A DNA stretch of 64,000 nt, taken from Clostridium sp. chh4-2 (GTDB lineage Bacteria > Bacillota > Clostridia > Lachnospirales > Lachnospiraceae). The notes beneath the pieces were generated by a model, which was not told where the DNA came from, made no database searches, and saw only the letters and a list, made by a program, of their open reading frames with translations. The stretch is taken from assembly GCF_002899675.1 (NCBI RefSeq), contig NZ_PKUU01000004.1:62001-126000 (forward strand), given 5' to 3'. Shown here piece by piece: positions 52,587-60,690 of the stretch (the first letter of the stretch is position 1; each line of letters opens with the position of its first letter). Position numbers and translations under genes: made by a program.

Positions 52587-53375
52587 ATGAGAAAAAATTT
52601 ATTAATTGGAATGGCGGCCGGGATTTTGCTTTTGGGCATAACCGCATGCGGTGCTGGAAATGATAGGAATAATAAAACGATGACGAAAGAACAGGGCGGC
52701 GGCATGAAGGCGGAAGAAACGATGATGGCGGACGGGACTAAAATGATGGATGAGACTGAAATGATGGACGAGACTGAAATGATGAACGAGACTGAAATGA
52801 TGGACGAGACTGAAATGATGGACGAGACTGAAATGATGGACGAGACTGAAATGATGGACGAGGCTAAAATGATGAATGAAACGGAGATGATGGATGATAT
52901 GCAGCCAGCAGACCAGTCTGATATGATGGACAATACAGATATTATGAATCAGGGAACACCTGCGCCCGACTTTGAAATGATGGATTTAAATGGGAAGACC
53001 GTAAAACTTTCTGATTTCCGCGGCGAAAAAGTTTACCTCAAATACTGGGCATCCTGGTGTCCGATCTGCCTTGGCGGTTTGGAAGATATCAACACCCTTT
53101 CCGCCTCCGACAGCGGTTTCCGGATTCTGACCATTGTAGCTCCCGGACAAAAAGGCGAAAAGAATATGGAAGACTTTAAAACCTGGTTTTCCGGCGTCGA
53201 AAATACGGAAAATATCACGGTCCTGTTCGATACCGACGGCGCCTATGGGGCACAGGCCGGAGTGCGGGGCTATCCGACTTCAGAATATATCGGTTCTGAC
53301 GGTGTGCTGGTTAAAATGGTTCCCGGCCACGCGGATAACGACACAATTAAGACTGCATTTGAATCCATAAACTAA
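52587..53375 (+). CDS. TlpA-type thioredoxin lipoprotein with Met-Met repeat linker
   Basis: 262 residues, AAGAAAGGAACACAT before the ATG. Lipoprotein signal with lipobox GITAC (Cys21). Residues 32-132 contain 28 methionines, with nine Met-Met pairs spaced every six residues from 53 to 102 (unit Glu-Met-Met-Asp-Glu-Thr). A redoxin domain follows (~125-262) with WASWCPIC (Cys158, Cys161). Surface thioredoxin receiving electrons from CcdA and likely passing them to MsrAB, as in pneumococcal Etrx1-CcdA1-MsrAB2. The Met-rich linker is not part of normal TlpA proteins and could itself be a methionine-oxidation sink. Confidence 0.9.
   Translation: MRKNLLIGMAAGILLLGITACGAGNDRNNKTMTKEQGGGMKAEETMMADGTKMMDETEMMDETEMMNETEMMDETEMMDETEMMDETEMMDEAKMMNETEMMDDMQPADQSDMMDNTDIMNQGTPAPDFEMMDLNGKTVKLSDFRGEKVYLKYWASWCPICLGGLEDINTLSASDSGFRILTIVAPGQKGEKNMEDFKTWFSGVENTENITVLFDTDGAYGAQAGVRGYPTSEYIGSDGVLVKMVPGHADNDTIKTAFESIN
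52743..52892 (+). repeat. 18-bp tandem repeat encoding Met-Met-Asp-Glu-Thr-Glu
   Basis: Within the TlpA gene an 18-base unit (ATGATGGACGAGACTGAA) is present about eight to nine times with few base changes; variants end in AAAATG or ACGGAG. The near-identity of several units at DNA level shows recent slippage or selection for copy number. Confidence 0.9.
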
Positions 53376-53414
53376 TTCAATAAACATAAAAAATGATGGA
53401 AAGGAGCTGGCAAT

Positions 53415-54590
53415 ATGATAAACTATTGGAAGAAATCTATCGGGGCAGGAATGCTGGCAGCTGCCATGGCTCTGCTGTCCGGATGCTCTGCCGCCGCACT
53501 GAACATAGGTGCCGCGGCTTCAAAAGAGGCCACAGACAGTATGACCATGGAACAGGAAAAAATGAAAGAGGAGAAAACAATGATGAACGAAGAAAATCTG
53601 CATACAATCTACCTTGCAGGCGGCTGCTTTTGGGGCATTGAAGCCTATATGAAAAAACTGCCCGGCGTATATGATACGGATGTGGGCTATGCCAACGGAG
53701 ACACGGAAAACCCAACTTATGAACAGGTCTGCTACAACAATACCGGCCATGCGGAAACCGTAAAGGTGGTCTATGATCCCGACAGCATTTCCACAGAATT
53801 GCTGCTGGAAGGCTTTTTCAAAGTGGTGGACCCGACCAGCGTAAACAGACAGGGCAATGACAGAGGCAGCCAATACCGCTCCGGCATTTACTACATCGAT
53901 GAAGAAGACAAAGCGATCGCTGAGGCCGCGGTGGAAAAACAGAAAGAAAAATATACAAAACCCGTGGTTACGGAAGTCCTGCCTCTGAATAATTTCTATC
54001 TGGCCGAAGATTACCATCAGGATTATCTGGATAAAAACCCAGGCGGCTACTGCCACATTAATTTAAATGATGCCGACGAATTCATCGCAGAAGAAAATTT
54101 AGGGATGAGCGGCATGAATGACCTTTCCGGCCTGATCCTGCCAGAAAATTACCTGGTTCCCAGCGATGAGGAACTGAAAACAAAACTCACCGACATCCAG
54201 TACCGGGTTACTCAGAAAAATGACACGGAACGCCCTTACACCAACGAATACGCCGACACCTTTGAAAAAGGGATTTATGTGGACGTAGTCACCGGAGAGC
54301 CGCTGTTCAGTTCCGAGGATAAGTTCGAGTCCGGCTGCGGTTGGCCCAGTTTTTCTAAGCCGATTATACCTGAAGTGGTGACCGAAAAATCCGATACCAG
54401 CTTTAACATGGTGCGCACGGAAGTCCGCAGCCGCGCGGGCAATACCCATTTAGGCCACGTTTTCGACGACGGCCCCGCAGAGATGGGCGGGCTGCGCTAC
54501 TGCATCAACAGCGCCTCCATCCGTTTTATCCCATATGATAATCTGGAAGCCGAAGGGTATGGCTTCTTAAAACAAATCTTTGACATGTAA
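53415..54590 (+). CDS. msrAB: Bifunctional methionine sulfoxide reductase MsrA/MsrB lipoprotein
   Basis: 391 residues, GGAAAGGAGCTGGCAAT before the ATG. Lipobox LLSGC (Cys24). MsrA domain (~60-225) with catalytic GGCFWG (Cys71) and [17 protein letters not shown]; MsrB domain (~255-385) with CGWPSF (Cys308), [10 protein letters not shown] and the catalytic [11 protein letters not shown] (Cys363). The zinc CxxC pairs of many MsrB proteins are absent, as in the pneumococcal MsrAB type. It reduces both diastereomers of methionine sulfoxide on the outer face of the membrane using electrons from the neighbouring TlpA and CcdA. The N-terminal linker is also Met-rich. Confidence 0.95.
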   Translation: MINYWKKSIGAGMLAAAMALLSGCSAAALNIGAAASKEATDSMTMEQEKMKEEKTMMNEENLHTIYLAGGCFWGIEAYMKKLPGVYDTDVGYANGDTENPTYEQVCYNNTGHAETVKVVYDPDSISTELLLEGFFKVVDPTSVNRQGNDRGSQYRSGIYYIDEEDKAIAEAAVEKQKEKYTKPVVTEVLPLNNFYLAEDYHQDYLDKNPGGYCHINLNDADEFIAEENLGMSGMNDLSGLILPENYLVPSDEELKTKLTDIQYRVTQKNDTERPYTNEYADTFEKGIYVDVVTGEPLFSSEDKFESGCGWPSFSKPIIPEVVTEKSDTSFNMVRTEVRSRAGNTHLGHVFDDGPAEMGGLRYCINSASIRFIPYDNLEAEGYGFLKQIFDM

Positions 54591-54598
54591 CGTTTACG

Positions 54599-54632
54599 CC
54601 GGGGCCTGGAATGTTGCCTTCCAGGCCCCGGT
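54599..54632 (+). terminator. Hairpin terminator after msrAB
   Basis: CCGGGGCCTGGAA / TTCCAGGCCCCGG 13-bp stem with a seven-base loop, eight bases behind the stop. The U tract is weak (TGCTATATAAT), but the stem is very stable and separates msrAB from the response regulator. Confidence 0.65.
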
Positions 54633-54690
54633 GCTATATAATGATCTCAATAGCACAAGATAAAATTTGTAGCAGCGAGGAGGCGCCCAT

Positions 54691-55470
54691 ATGTATAACT
54701 TATTAGTCGTAGAGGATGAGAGCATCATCCGCCGGGGTATCCGCACATTTATCGATTTCGACGGCCTTGGCATCGGAGAATTTTTTGAAGCGGAGAACGG
54801 CGAAGGCGCCTTGGAAATACTCAATAATCATCACATAGACCTGATTCTGGCCGATATCAATATGCCGAAAATGAACGGACTGGATTTCTGCCGTCTGGCC
54901 AAAGAGAACGATCCATCCGTCAAAATCGCCATACTGACCGGCTATGACTACTTAGATTATGCCATCCGGGCCATCAAGATCGGAGTGGATGACTATGTCC
55001 TAAAACCACTCTCCCGTGACGACGTACAAAAACTCCTCTTTCACCTTGTGGAAAAGAAAAAAGAAGCCGACAGTTTCGCCGCTGTCCGTCATGCGGTGGA
55101 CAAACTGGCCGAAGATGTCGGAGCAGACGGAAATCAAAGCGTCAGAACCCAGATGGCCGAAACCATGGAAGCACATCTTTCCGATTCTGCATTTACACTC
55201 AGCGCCATGGCCTCGGAACTGGGATACAGCATCAGCTATTTAAGCACTCTTTTCAAACGCTGTTTTGGTGAGAATTTCAGGGATTATCTGCTGGAACTCC
55301 GGCTGGAACGGGCTAAAATCCTCCTTCTCACTACCCAGATGAAAAATTACGAGATCGCAGCTACGGTGGGCATCGATGATCCCAATTATTTCAGCGTATG
55401 TTTCCGGCGCAAATATAAAAAGACTCCGAAAGAGTTCAGAACGGAGGCGGGTCATGGAGAAAAAATGTAG
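54691..55470 (+). CDS. Response regulator with AraC-type output (YesN-like)
   Basis: 259 residues, CGAGGAGGCGCCCAT before the ATG. Receiver domain with EDE near residue 7-9, phospho-acceptor Asp55 in LADINMPKMNG, Lys in VLKPLS. C-terminal AraC HTH (~155-255) with SAMASELGYSISYLSTLFKRCFGENFRDYLLELR and VGIDDPNYFSVCFRRKYKKTPKEFR. Coupled by 17-base overlap to its YesM-type kinase. Such pairs usually control carbohydrate uptake; no transporter is adjacent here. Confidence 0.93.
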   Translation: MYNLLVVEDESIIRRGIRTFIDFDGLGIGEFFEAENGEGALEILNNHHIDLILADINMPKMNGLDFCRLAKENDPSVKIAILTGYDYLDYAIRAIKIGVDDYVLKPLSRDDVQKLLFHLVEKKKEADSFAAVRHAVDKLAEDVGADGNQSVRTQMAETMEAHLSDSAFTLSAMASELGYSISYLSTLFKRCFGENFRDYLLELRLERAKILLLTTQMKNYEIAATVGIDDPNYFSVCFRRKYKKTPKEFRTEAGHGEKM

Positions 55471-57187
55471 GTTTCATCATTGGAGCAGGCGATTCGGCGT
55501 GCAGCTCTCCCTCTTTTTCCTTGGCGCAGGTCTGGCGGTCATTCTTCTTCTCGGCGGAGCCCTTTATTATTACGCGGCAAATCTTTTAATGGACGAGACC
55601 GTCACAAAAACTCACGACCTGCTGGAAATGAGCGGTACCAACATCAGCACCTATATCGGCCGTGTCAAAGGAGCGTCCAATGTTTTTGCAAGCGATCCGA
55701 CGCTCCGGCAGTATCTGTCAGAAGGCGATGAAAGCCTGCAGCCCGGCCTGATGTCCCGCATCTATGCACTTCTGAAAAATGATCCCGCCCTCAAATCCAT
55801 TGTAGTGGTTTCCAAAGACGGGCGCATTCTTTCCAACGAAGATGGACTTGACATGTCTGTCTCCGCAGACATGATGAAAGAGGACTGGTATATGGAATCC
55901 ATTCACAATACCATGCCCGTACTCACCGGAGCCAGAATGCAGAGTTTTTCTACCGACAAAGACAATTGGGTGATCTCCGTAAGCACTGAAATCACCGGAT
56001 CATCCGGTGAAAATCTGGGAGTTCTGCTGATGGATATGGATTACAGCGTCATTGAAGACCGGCTTCGCAGCCTGGATCTGGGCGCTGAAGGCTATGTCTT
56101 TCTGCTCAATGACAAAGGCGAACCGGTCTATCACAGGGACACCAGCTATTTTTCAAGTCCAGAGAAACAGGCTCAGCTATTGGAGATTCTGGCATCCGGC
56201 GACAGCTATGACAAAGATAAAAATGTACTCACTTACCAGACGCAGATCGAGAACACCGGCTGGACCATGGTGGGCGTAGTATCCCTGGACACCCTTAAAA
56301 TGCTGGAACGCCAGCTCTTTGAATCGGTTCTCCTGACAGGCGGACTGCTTTTCTTAGGCGTTTTACTGCTGGGAATCTTTTTTACCCGCCGTTTGTCCAC
56401 TCCCATGGCCGATCTGGAACGGGGCATGAGCGAGATCGAAAAGCTGGCGGAAATCTCGGTTCGGAAAAGCAGCTTTTACGAGGTGGAGCTGCTGGCCGCC
56501 AATTACAACCGCATGATCCGCCGCATCCGGGAACTGCTGGAAGAGATTCAGGATAAGGAAAAAAACCTTCGTCAAACTGAACTGAACGCCTTGGTCAGCC
56601 AAATCAACCCTCATTTTTTATACAATACCCTGGATACGATCGTCTGGATGGCTGAATTCAACGACAGCACAAAAGTCATCGCCCTCACCAAGTCTTTGGC
56701 CGCATTCTTCCGCCTGTCACTTAACGGGGGACGGGAACTGGTCACCGTGGAGGATGAGTTGGAACACGTGCGGCAGTATCTCTATATCCAAAAAGAACGG
56801 TATGAAAACAAGCTCAATTATGAAATCCACTCCCCGGAGGAACTTTTGGACTACACCGTACCCAAGATCATTCTCCAGCCCATCGTGGAAAACAGCATTT
56901 ATCACGGCATTAAACCTTTAGACGGCCCCGGGTTCATCACGGTGACCGCTCAGGAAGAAGATGACCAGCTGATCTTCATCATAACCGACAACGGCGTGGG
57001 ATTTGCCTCCGACGAGACAGCGGCAGAAGGCTCAGGGCTCCTTGGACATGTGGGGCTTCGCAATGTGGACGCGCGCCTGAAGCTCTATTATGGGCAGGAA
57101 TACGGTCTGACCATTCACTCTGCTCCGGGTGATGGGTGCACGGTGCGGTTGATGGTTGGGAAGCAGCTTTTAAATAGGAAGGCTTAG
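55454..57187 (+). CDS. YesM-type sensor histidine kinase with Cache sensor
   Basis: 577 residues from ATG 55454 (GGAGGCGGGTC upstream). Membrane segment ~18-40, extracytoplasmic dCache-like domain ~45-285, second membrane segment ~290-312, HAMP ~315-365, then the HisKA_7TM-type/His_kinase region with QINPHFLYNTLD (His387) and HATPase_c (PIVENSIYHGI, DNGVGF, GLRNVDARLKLYYG). It responds to an external small molecule. Cognate response regulator lies directly upstream. Confidence 0.93.
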   Translation: MEKKCRFHHWSRRFGVQLSLFFLGAGLAVILLLGGALYYYAANLLMDETVTKTHDLLEMSGTNISTYIGRVKGASNVFASDPTLRQYLSEGDESLQPGLMSRIYALLKNDPALKSIVVVSKDGRILSNEDGLDMSVSADMMKEDWYMESIHNTMPVLTGARMQSFSTDKDNWVISVSTEITGSSGENLGVLLMDMDYSVIEDRLRSLDLGAEGYVFLLNDKGEPVYHRDTSYFSSPEKQAQLLEILASGDSYDKDKNVLTYQTQIENTGWTMVGVVSLDTLKMLERQLFESVLLTGGLLFLGVLLLGIFFTRRLSTPMADLERGMSEIEKLAEISVRKSSFYEVELLAANYNRMIRRIRELLEEIQDKEKNLRQTELNALVSQINPHFLYNTLDTIVWMAEFNDSTKVIALTKSLAAFFRLSLNGGRELVTVEDELEHVRQYLYIQKERYENKLNYEIHSPEELLDYTVPKIILQPIVENSIYHGIKPLDGPGFITVTAQEEDDQLIFIITDNGVGFASDETAAEGSGLLGHVGLRNVDARLKLYYGQEYGLTIHSAPGDGCTVRLMVGKQLLNRKA

Positions 57188-57255
57188 TGAAAGAAGTGAC
57201 GTGCAGTGGGGAGAGTCAATCTTCCCTTGACAATATCATCCCGATATCATACAAT

Positions 57256-57275
57256 AGGTTTAAACGCTTAAACAT
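57256..57275 (+). promoter_or_regulatory. ArsR operator upstream of the arsR-like gene
   Basis: AGGTTTAAACGCTTAAACAT: dyad GTTTAA/TTAAAC, 12 bases before the start codon. The same pattern (AGGTTCAAATGATTAAACAT) precedes the SDR gene at 57625-57644; 16 of 20 bases agree. Confidence 0.65.
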
Positions 57276-57286
57276 ATGGAGGCATT

Positions 57287-57601
57287 ATGAGCAAAAAAAC
57301 TTTGCATATCCTGTCTGAATGCATCCCCATTTTCACAATGCTCCAGGACGATAACCGTCAGCAAATACTTATGCTGTTATTTGACAGAAAAAATATGACC
57401 GTCACTGAGCTGACAGAACAGCTGTCCTTATCCAGGCCGGCCGTTTCCCATCACCTGAAACTGCTTCTGGACAGCGGACTTGTCCGCGTTGCAAAAAATG
57501 GGAAAGAACGGATCTACAGTCTTTGCATGGATAATGCCATAGAATTGTTAAAAGATTTGCTGGCATCCATTGAAGACGACAAGAATATGACGCCTGAATA
57601 G
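57287..57601 (+). CDS. ArsR family winged-helix regulator
   Basis: 104 residues, ATATGGAGGCATT before the ATG. HTH CIPIFTMLQDDNRQQILMLLFDRKNMTVTELTEQLSLSRPAVSHHLKLLLDSGLVRVAKNGKERIYSL is the whole ArsR wing-helix domain. No metal-binding cysteine pair (CxC) is present, so a metal sensor role is unlikely. It likely represses itself and the downstream dehydrogenase via the shared operator. Confidence 0.87.
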   Translation: MSKKTLHILSECIPIFTMLQDDNRQQILMLLFDRKNMTVTELTEQLSLSRPAVSHHLKLLLDSGLVRVAKNGKERIYSLCMDNAIELLKDLLASIEDDKNMTPE

Positions 57602-57624
57602 CGGGCGTTATATTTTAGCAGATT

Positions 57625-57644
57625 AGGTTCAAATGATTAAACAT
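57625..57644 (+). promoter_or_regulatory. ArsR operator upstream of the SDR gene
   Basis: AGGTTCAAATGATTAAACAT, 23 bases before the SDR start and homologous to the site before arsR. A second promoter-like start between two adjacent genes suggests independent control of the SDR gene. Confidence 0.6.
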
Positions 57645-57667
57645 GTAAACGTTAGGAGGAACCATTT

Positions 57668-58444
57668 ATGTCAAAAAAACAAATAGCCATTGTTACCGGA
57701 GCCAGCAAAGGGCTGGGCAGAGAATTTGTAAAATTATTGGTGAAAGAAAATGATATCATGGAAATATGGGCGGTCTCCCGTAATAGAGACAAACTCCAAC
57801 AGCTTTCAAATGAATTTGGTAATAAAATCAGGATCATCCCCATGGATTTATCCAATAGAAACTGTTTTAAAGAATTAGAAACGCTGCTGAAAAATGAGAC
57901 GGCTGTCATCAAATATCTTATCAACAATGCCGGATTTGCAAAGTTCTGCTCCTATGACGATATTGCCATAGAAGAGTCTTTAAATATGATTGATTTAAAC
58001 ATCAGCGCCGTTGTGGCATTGGGACTGATTTGCATTCCCTATATGGAAAAAGGCAGCCATATTATCAATATTGCATCTCAAGCTTCTTTTTTCCCTTTGC
58101 CATATCAAAATATCTACAGCTCTACGAAAGCATTTGTCCGCAATTATACAAGAGCTCTGAATGTTGAATTGCAGGAAAAACAGATTATCGCAACAGCCGT
58201 TTGTCCCGGATGGATGAAAACGGAGCTATTTGACCGCGGCATCGTCGGCGCGAAAAAGGGCACGAACAAATTCTCAGGCATTGTCACTCCCGATGTGGTG
58301 GCGAAAAAGGCGATGGATGATGCGAGAAAAGGGAAAGATATTTCGGTGTATGGACTCTATGTGAAATTTACTCATCTGCTGTCTAAACTGACGCCGCAAA
58401 AAATCATGATGAAAATATGGTTAATACAGCAAGGGATCGGTTGA
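57668..58444 (+). CDS. Short-chain dehydrogenase/reductase (SDR)
   Basis: 258 residues, TTAGGAGGAACCATTT before the ATG. Cofactor loop TGASKGLG (about 10-17), NNAGF (about 84-88), catalytic Ser in NIASQASFF and YSSTKAF (Tyr, Lys, about 149-155), then PGWMKTELFD. NADP-type Arg after strand two (SRNRDK). Oxidises or reduces a small carbonyl/alcohol; substrate unknown. Regulated by the preceding ArsR-like gene. Confidence 0.9.
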   Translation: MSKKQIAIVTGASKGLGREFVKLLVKENDIMEIWAVSRNRDKLQQLSNEFGNKIRIIPMDLSNRNCFKELETLLKNETAVIKYLINNAGFAKFCSYDDIAIEESLNMIDLNISAVVALGLICIPYMEKGSHIINIASQASFFPLPYQNIYSSTKAFVRNYTRALNVELQEKQIIATAVCPGWMKTELFDRGIVGAKKGTNKFSGIVTPDVVAKKAMDDARKGKDISVYGLYVKFTHLLSKLTPQKIMMKIWLIQQGIG

Positions 58445-58488
58445 AGAATTTTAAGATTGAAGAGCCGCTGGGGCGGCGGGACAGAATT

Positions 58489-58527
58489 CAGCGGCCATGA
58501 CAGGAAGATACGCGAATCATGGCCGCT
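58489..58527. terminator. Hairpin terminator between SDR and zinc-ribbon genes
   Basis: AGCGGCCATGA / TCATGGCCGCT 11-bp stem with a 16-base loop between convergent genes; followed by GTTATATGC. A plausible bidirectional terminator, U tract weak. Confidence 0.6.
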
Positions 58528-58558
58528 GTTATATGCAAACACAAAAATAAACGGGAAC

Positions 58559-58783
58559 TCACCAGCGGGTGATTGGATTTTTATAATCAAATACGATTAA
58601 ACCGCAAGTTCTGCACAGACAGCCGTTAAAATCAGCGGCAGCAAAACTCTTTTGAACAATCATTACATCTTCCGGATCTTTTGAAAGAAGGGAAACTTTA
58701 TGCCTTTTCTTATTAAAGGCCATTAGATTTCCTGCCTGTAAATAGCCGGTTTGCATTTCTTCGCCGCATTTTGGACATTTCAT
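58559..58783 (-). CDS. PF20097-type zinc-ribbon protein
   Basis: 74 residues with GAGGTCTAAAAA before the ATG. Starts MKCPKCGEEMQTGYLQAGN and ends with CRTCGLIVFDY, two Cys pairs about 50 residues apart binding one zinc. This is a small conserved Firmicutes family of unknown function. It stands alone. Confidence 0.8.
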   Translation of the reverse strand: MKCPKCGEEMQTGYLQAGNLMAFNKKRHKVSLLSKDPEDVMIVQKSFAAADFNGCLCRTCGLIVFDYKNPITRW

Positions 58784-58842
58784 TTTTTAGACCTCACAAT
58801 ATTTATTTATCGTTGGGGATATTTTATCATAATAGATTTTTG

Positions 58843-60687
58843 CTAATGATCCGCCTGCTCTTCCGCAAATACTTTCATAGCCGCTTCTTCCTCAAACTGC
58901 CTGGAATACAGCTCATAATAGTACCCCTTTTGATCCAGCAGCTCTAAGTGGCTGCCCTGCTCTATGATCTTTCCATCTTTTACAACTAATATCAGATCCG
59001 CCTGACGTATTGTAGATAAACGGTGTGCGATCACAAAGGACGTGTGGCCCTTCAGCAGATGGTTTGTCGCATCCTGAATTAATTTTTCCGTCTGCGTATC
59101 GATTGAGGAAGTAGCCTCATCCAGAACGAAGATAGCCGGATTAGCCAGAACAGCCCGTGCAAATGAGATCAGCTGCTTTTCGCCTGTGGACAGCAGTCCT
59201 CCGCTTTCTCCCACGTCGCTGTCGTATCCTTTTTCCATTTTTCCCACAACCATATCAGCGGACACATTTCTCGCCGCCTCTTCTATCTCTTCATCCGTTG
59301 CATCCAGGCGGCCATATCTTATATTCTCCCGCACCGTTCCGGAAAACAGGTGAGGGTTTTGCAGCACATAACCAATCTGACTGTGAAGCCACAGCTGCGA
59401 ACGCTCCCGATAATCCACGCCGTCAATCAGGATTCTTCCCTTTGTGGGTTCAAAAAACCGTCCCACCAGGTTCACTAAAGTGGACTTACCTGCTCCCGTC
59501 TCGCCTACAATCGCGACATTCATTCCGGCTGGCACATGGAGGTTAAAATGCTCCAGCACATATTCTTTTCCGTCCGGATACATGAAGGAAACGTCTTCAA
59601 ACACAATATCACCCTGTATTTTCTCCCAGTTTTCCTTATTGGGCGAAAAAGCGTCACCATACTTTTTAAGCACATCGGGCCGGTCCACCACATTGGGCTT
59701 CTGCTCCAAAAGATCCATCACCCGCTCAATATTAGCCTGACAGGAGATCAGATCCGCCAGCAGCCTGGCAAGCTGCTGGATTGGTTCAAATATAACCACC
59801 GCATAGGAGATAAATACAGACAAGGTTCCCAGTTTTATGATATTCTCCTGAACCATATAACCACCTTTTGCCAACACAACCGCCGAAGCAACCGAGCTGA
59901 AAAATAAAATGGCCGGAATGTAGACCGCATTCAGCTTAGCCGAATGGATCGCCGCCTGATGCATATCCGATGTCTTTTCAAAAAAACGTTCCTCATTGTC
60001 CGTTTCAATGACCATGCTTTTTGACGTCTTAACCCCCGTAATCCCTTCATTGTACGCGCTTGTAATCTGGGAATTGATCCGTCTCACCTTCCGGTTCCAT
60101 TTCAAAATCCGGTTCTGGAAATACACCGTCAGCAAAGCGATACATGGAACGATCATGATGATGATTAATGCAAGCCGGGCATTCAGAATAAACATGATCA
60201 CAAACACACAGACCACATAGATCAGGGCCCAGAACATATCCACCAGCCCCCACGCGATCATCCCCGCGATCCTTAACGTATCACTCATCACCCTGGCATG
60301 AATATATCCCACCGGCGTCGTATTGTAATAAGAAAATGATAACGTCTGCAAATGCTGGAACTGCGCCCTTTTTAAATCTTTTCCCACATTCATCTCAATC
60401 GTTGTAGCCGCATGAACCGACAGATAGACGCAAACCGTCTGGGAGGCAATAACTAAAATATAAACCAGCGCAAATATCCCAAGCCCATCCAAACGGTTTG
60501 GTATTATGAATGTATCTATGGCATAGCTTTGAAACAGCGGCACAAGAATATCCACTCCTGCGAGCAGGACATTCAGTCCCAATGTTACAGCAAAAAACTT
60601 TTTATATGGTTTAAAAAAGGAAGATAATTTCATCCAAATCCTAAAACTGAAGGGATTATTATATTCTTTTTCTTCATATGCTGCCAT
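58843..60687 (-). CDS. ABC exporter half-transporter with degenerate signature motif
   Basis: 614 residues, GGAGGGATAAGAA before the ATG. Six membrane segments in an ABC_membrane domain (~20-320), NBD ~355-595 with Walker A GETGAGKST, Q loop LQNPHLFSG, signature LSTGEKQ (degenerate for LSGGQ), Walker B IFVLDEAT and VIAHRLST (H loop). Walker B retains the catalytic Glu. With the upstream gene, whose signature is canonical but Walker B lacks the Glu, it forms a heterodimeric type IV exporter with one active site. Likely a multidrug or lipid/peptide exporter. Substrate unknown. Confidence 0.93.
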   Translation of the reverse strand: MAAYEEKEYNNPFSFRIWMKLSSFFKPYKKFFAVTLGLNVLLAGVDILVPLFQSYAIDTFIIPNRLDGLGIFALVYILVIASQTVCVYLSVHAATTIEMNVGKDLKRAQFQHLQTLSFSYYNTTPVGYIHARVMSDTLRIAGMIAWGLVDMFWALIYVVCVFVIMFILNARLALIIIMIVPCIALLTVYFQNRILKWNRKVRRINSQITSAYNEGITGVKTSKSMVIETDNEERFFEKTSDMHQAAIHSAKLNAVYIPAILFFSSVASAVVLAKGGYMVQENIIKLGTLSVFISYAVVIFEPIQQLARLLADLISCQANIERVMDLLEQKPNVVDRPDVLKKYGDAFSPNKENWEKIQGDIVFEDVSFMYPDGKEYVLEHFNLHVPAGMNVAIVGETGAGKSTLVNLVGRFFEPTKGRILIDGVDYRERSQLWLHSQIGYVLQNPHLFSGTVRENIRYGRLDATDEEIEEAARNVSADMVVGKMEKGYDSDVGESGGLLSTGEKQLISFARAVLANPAIFVLDEATSSIDTQTEKLIQDATNHLLKGHTSFVIAHRLSTIRQADLILVVKDGKIIEQGSHLELLDQKGYYYELYSRQFEEEAAMKVFAEEQADH

Positions 60688-60690
60688 TTC

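Noticed and set aside
52496-52933. Minus-strand frame rich in ISVSSIISVS
   Set aside because: Reverse reading of the Met-repeat DNA; repeats make long open frames by themselves.
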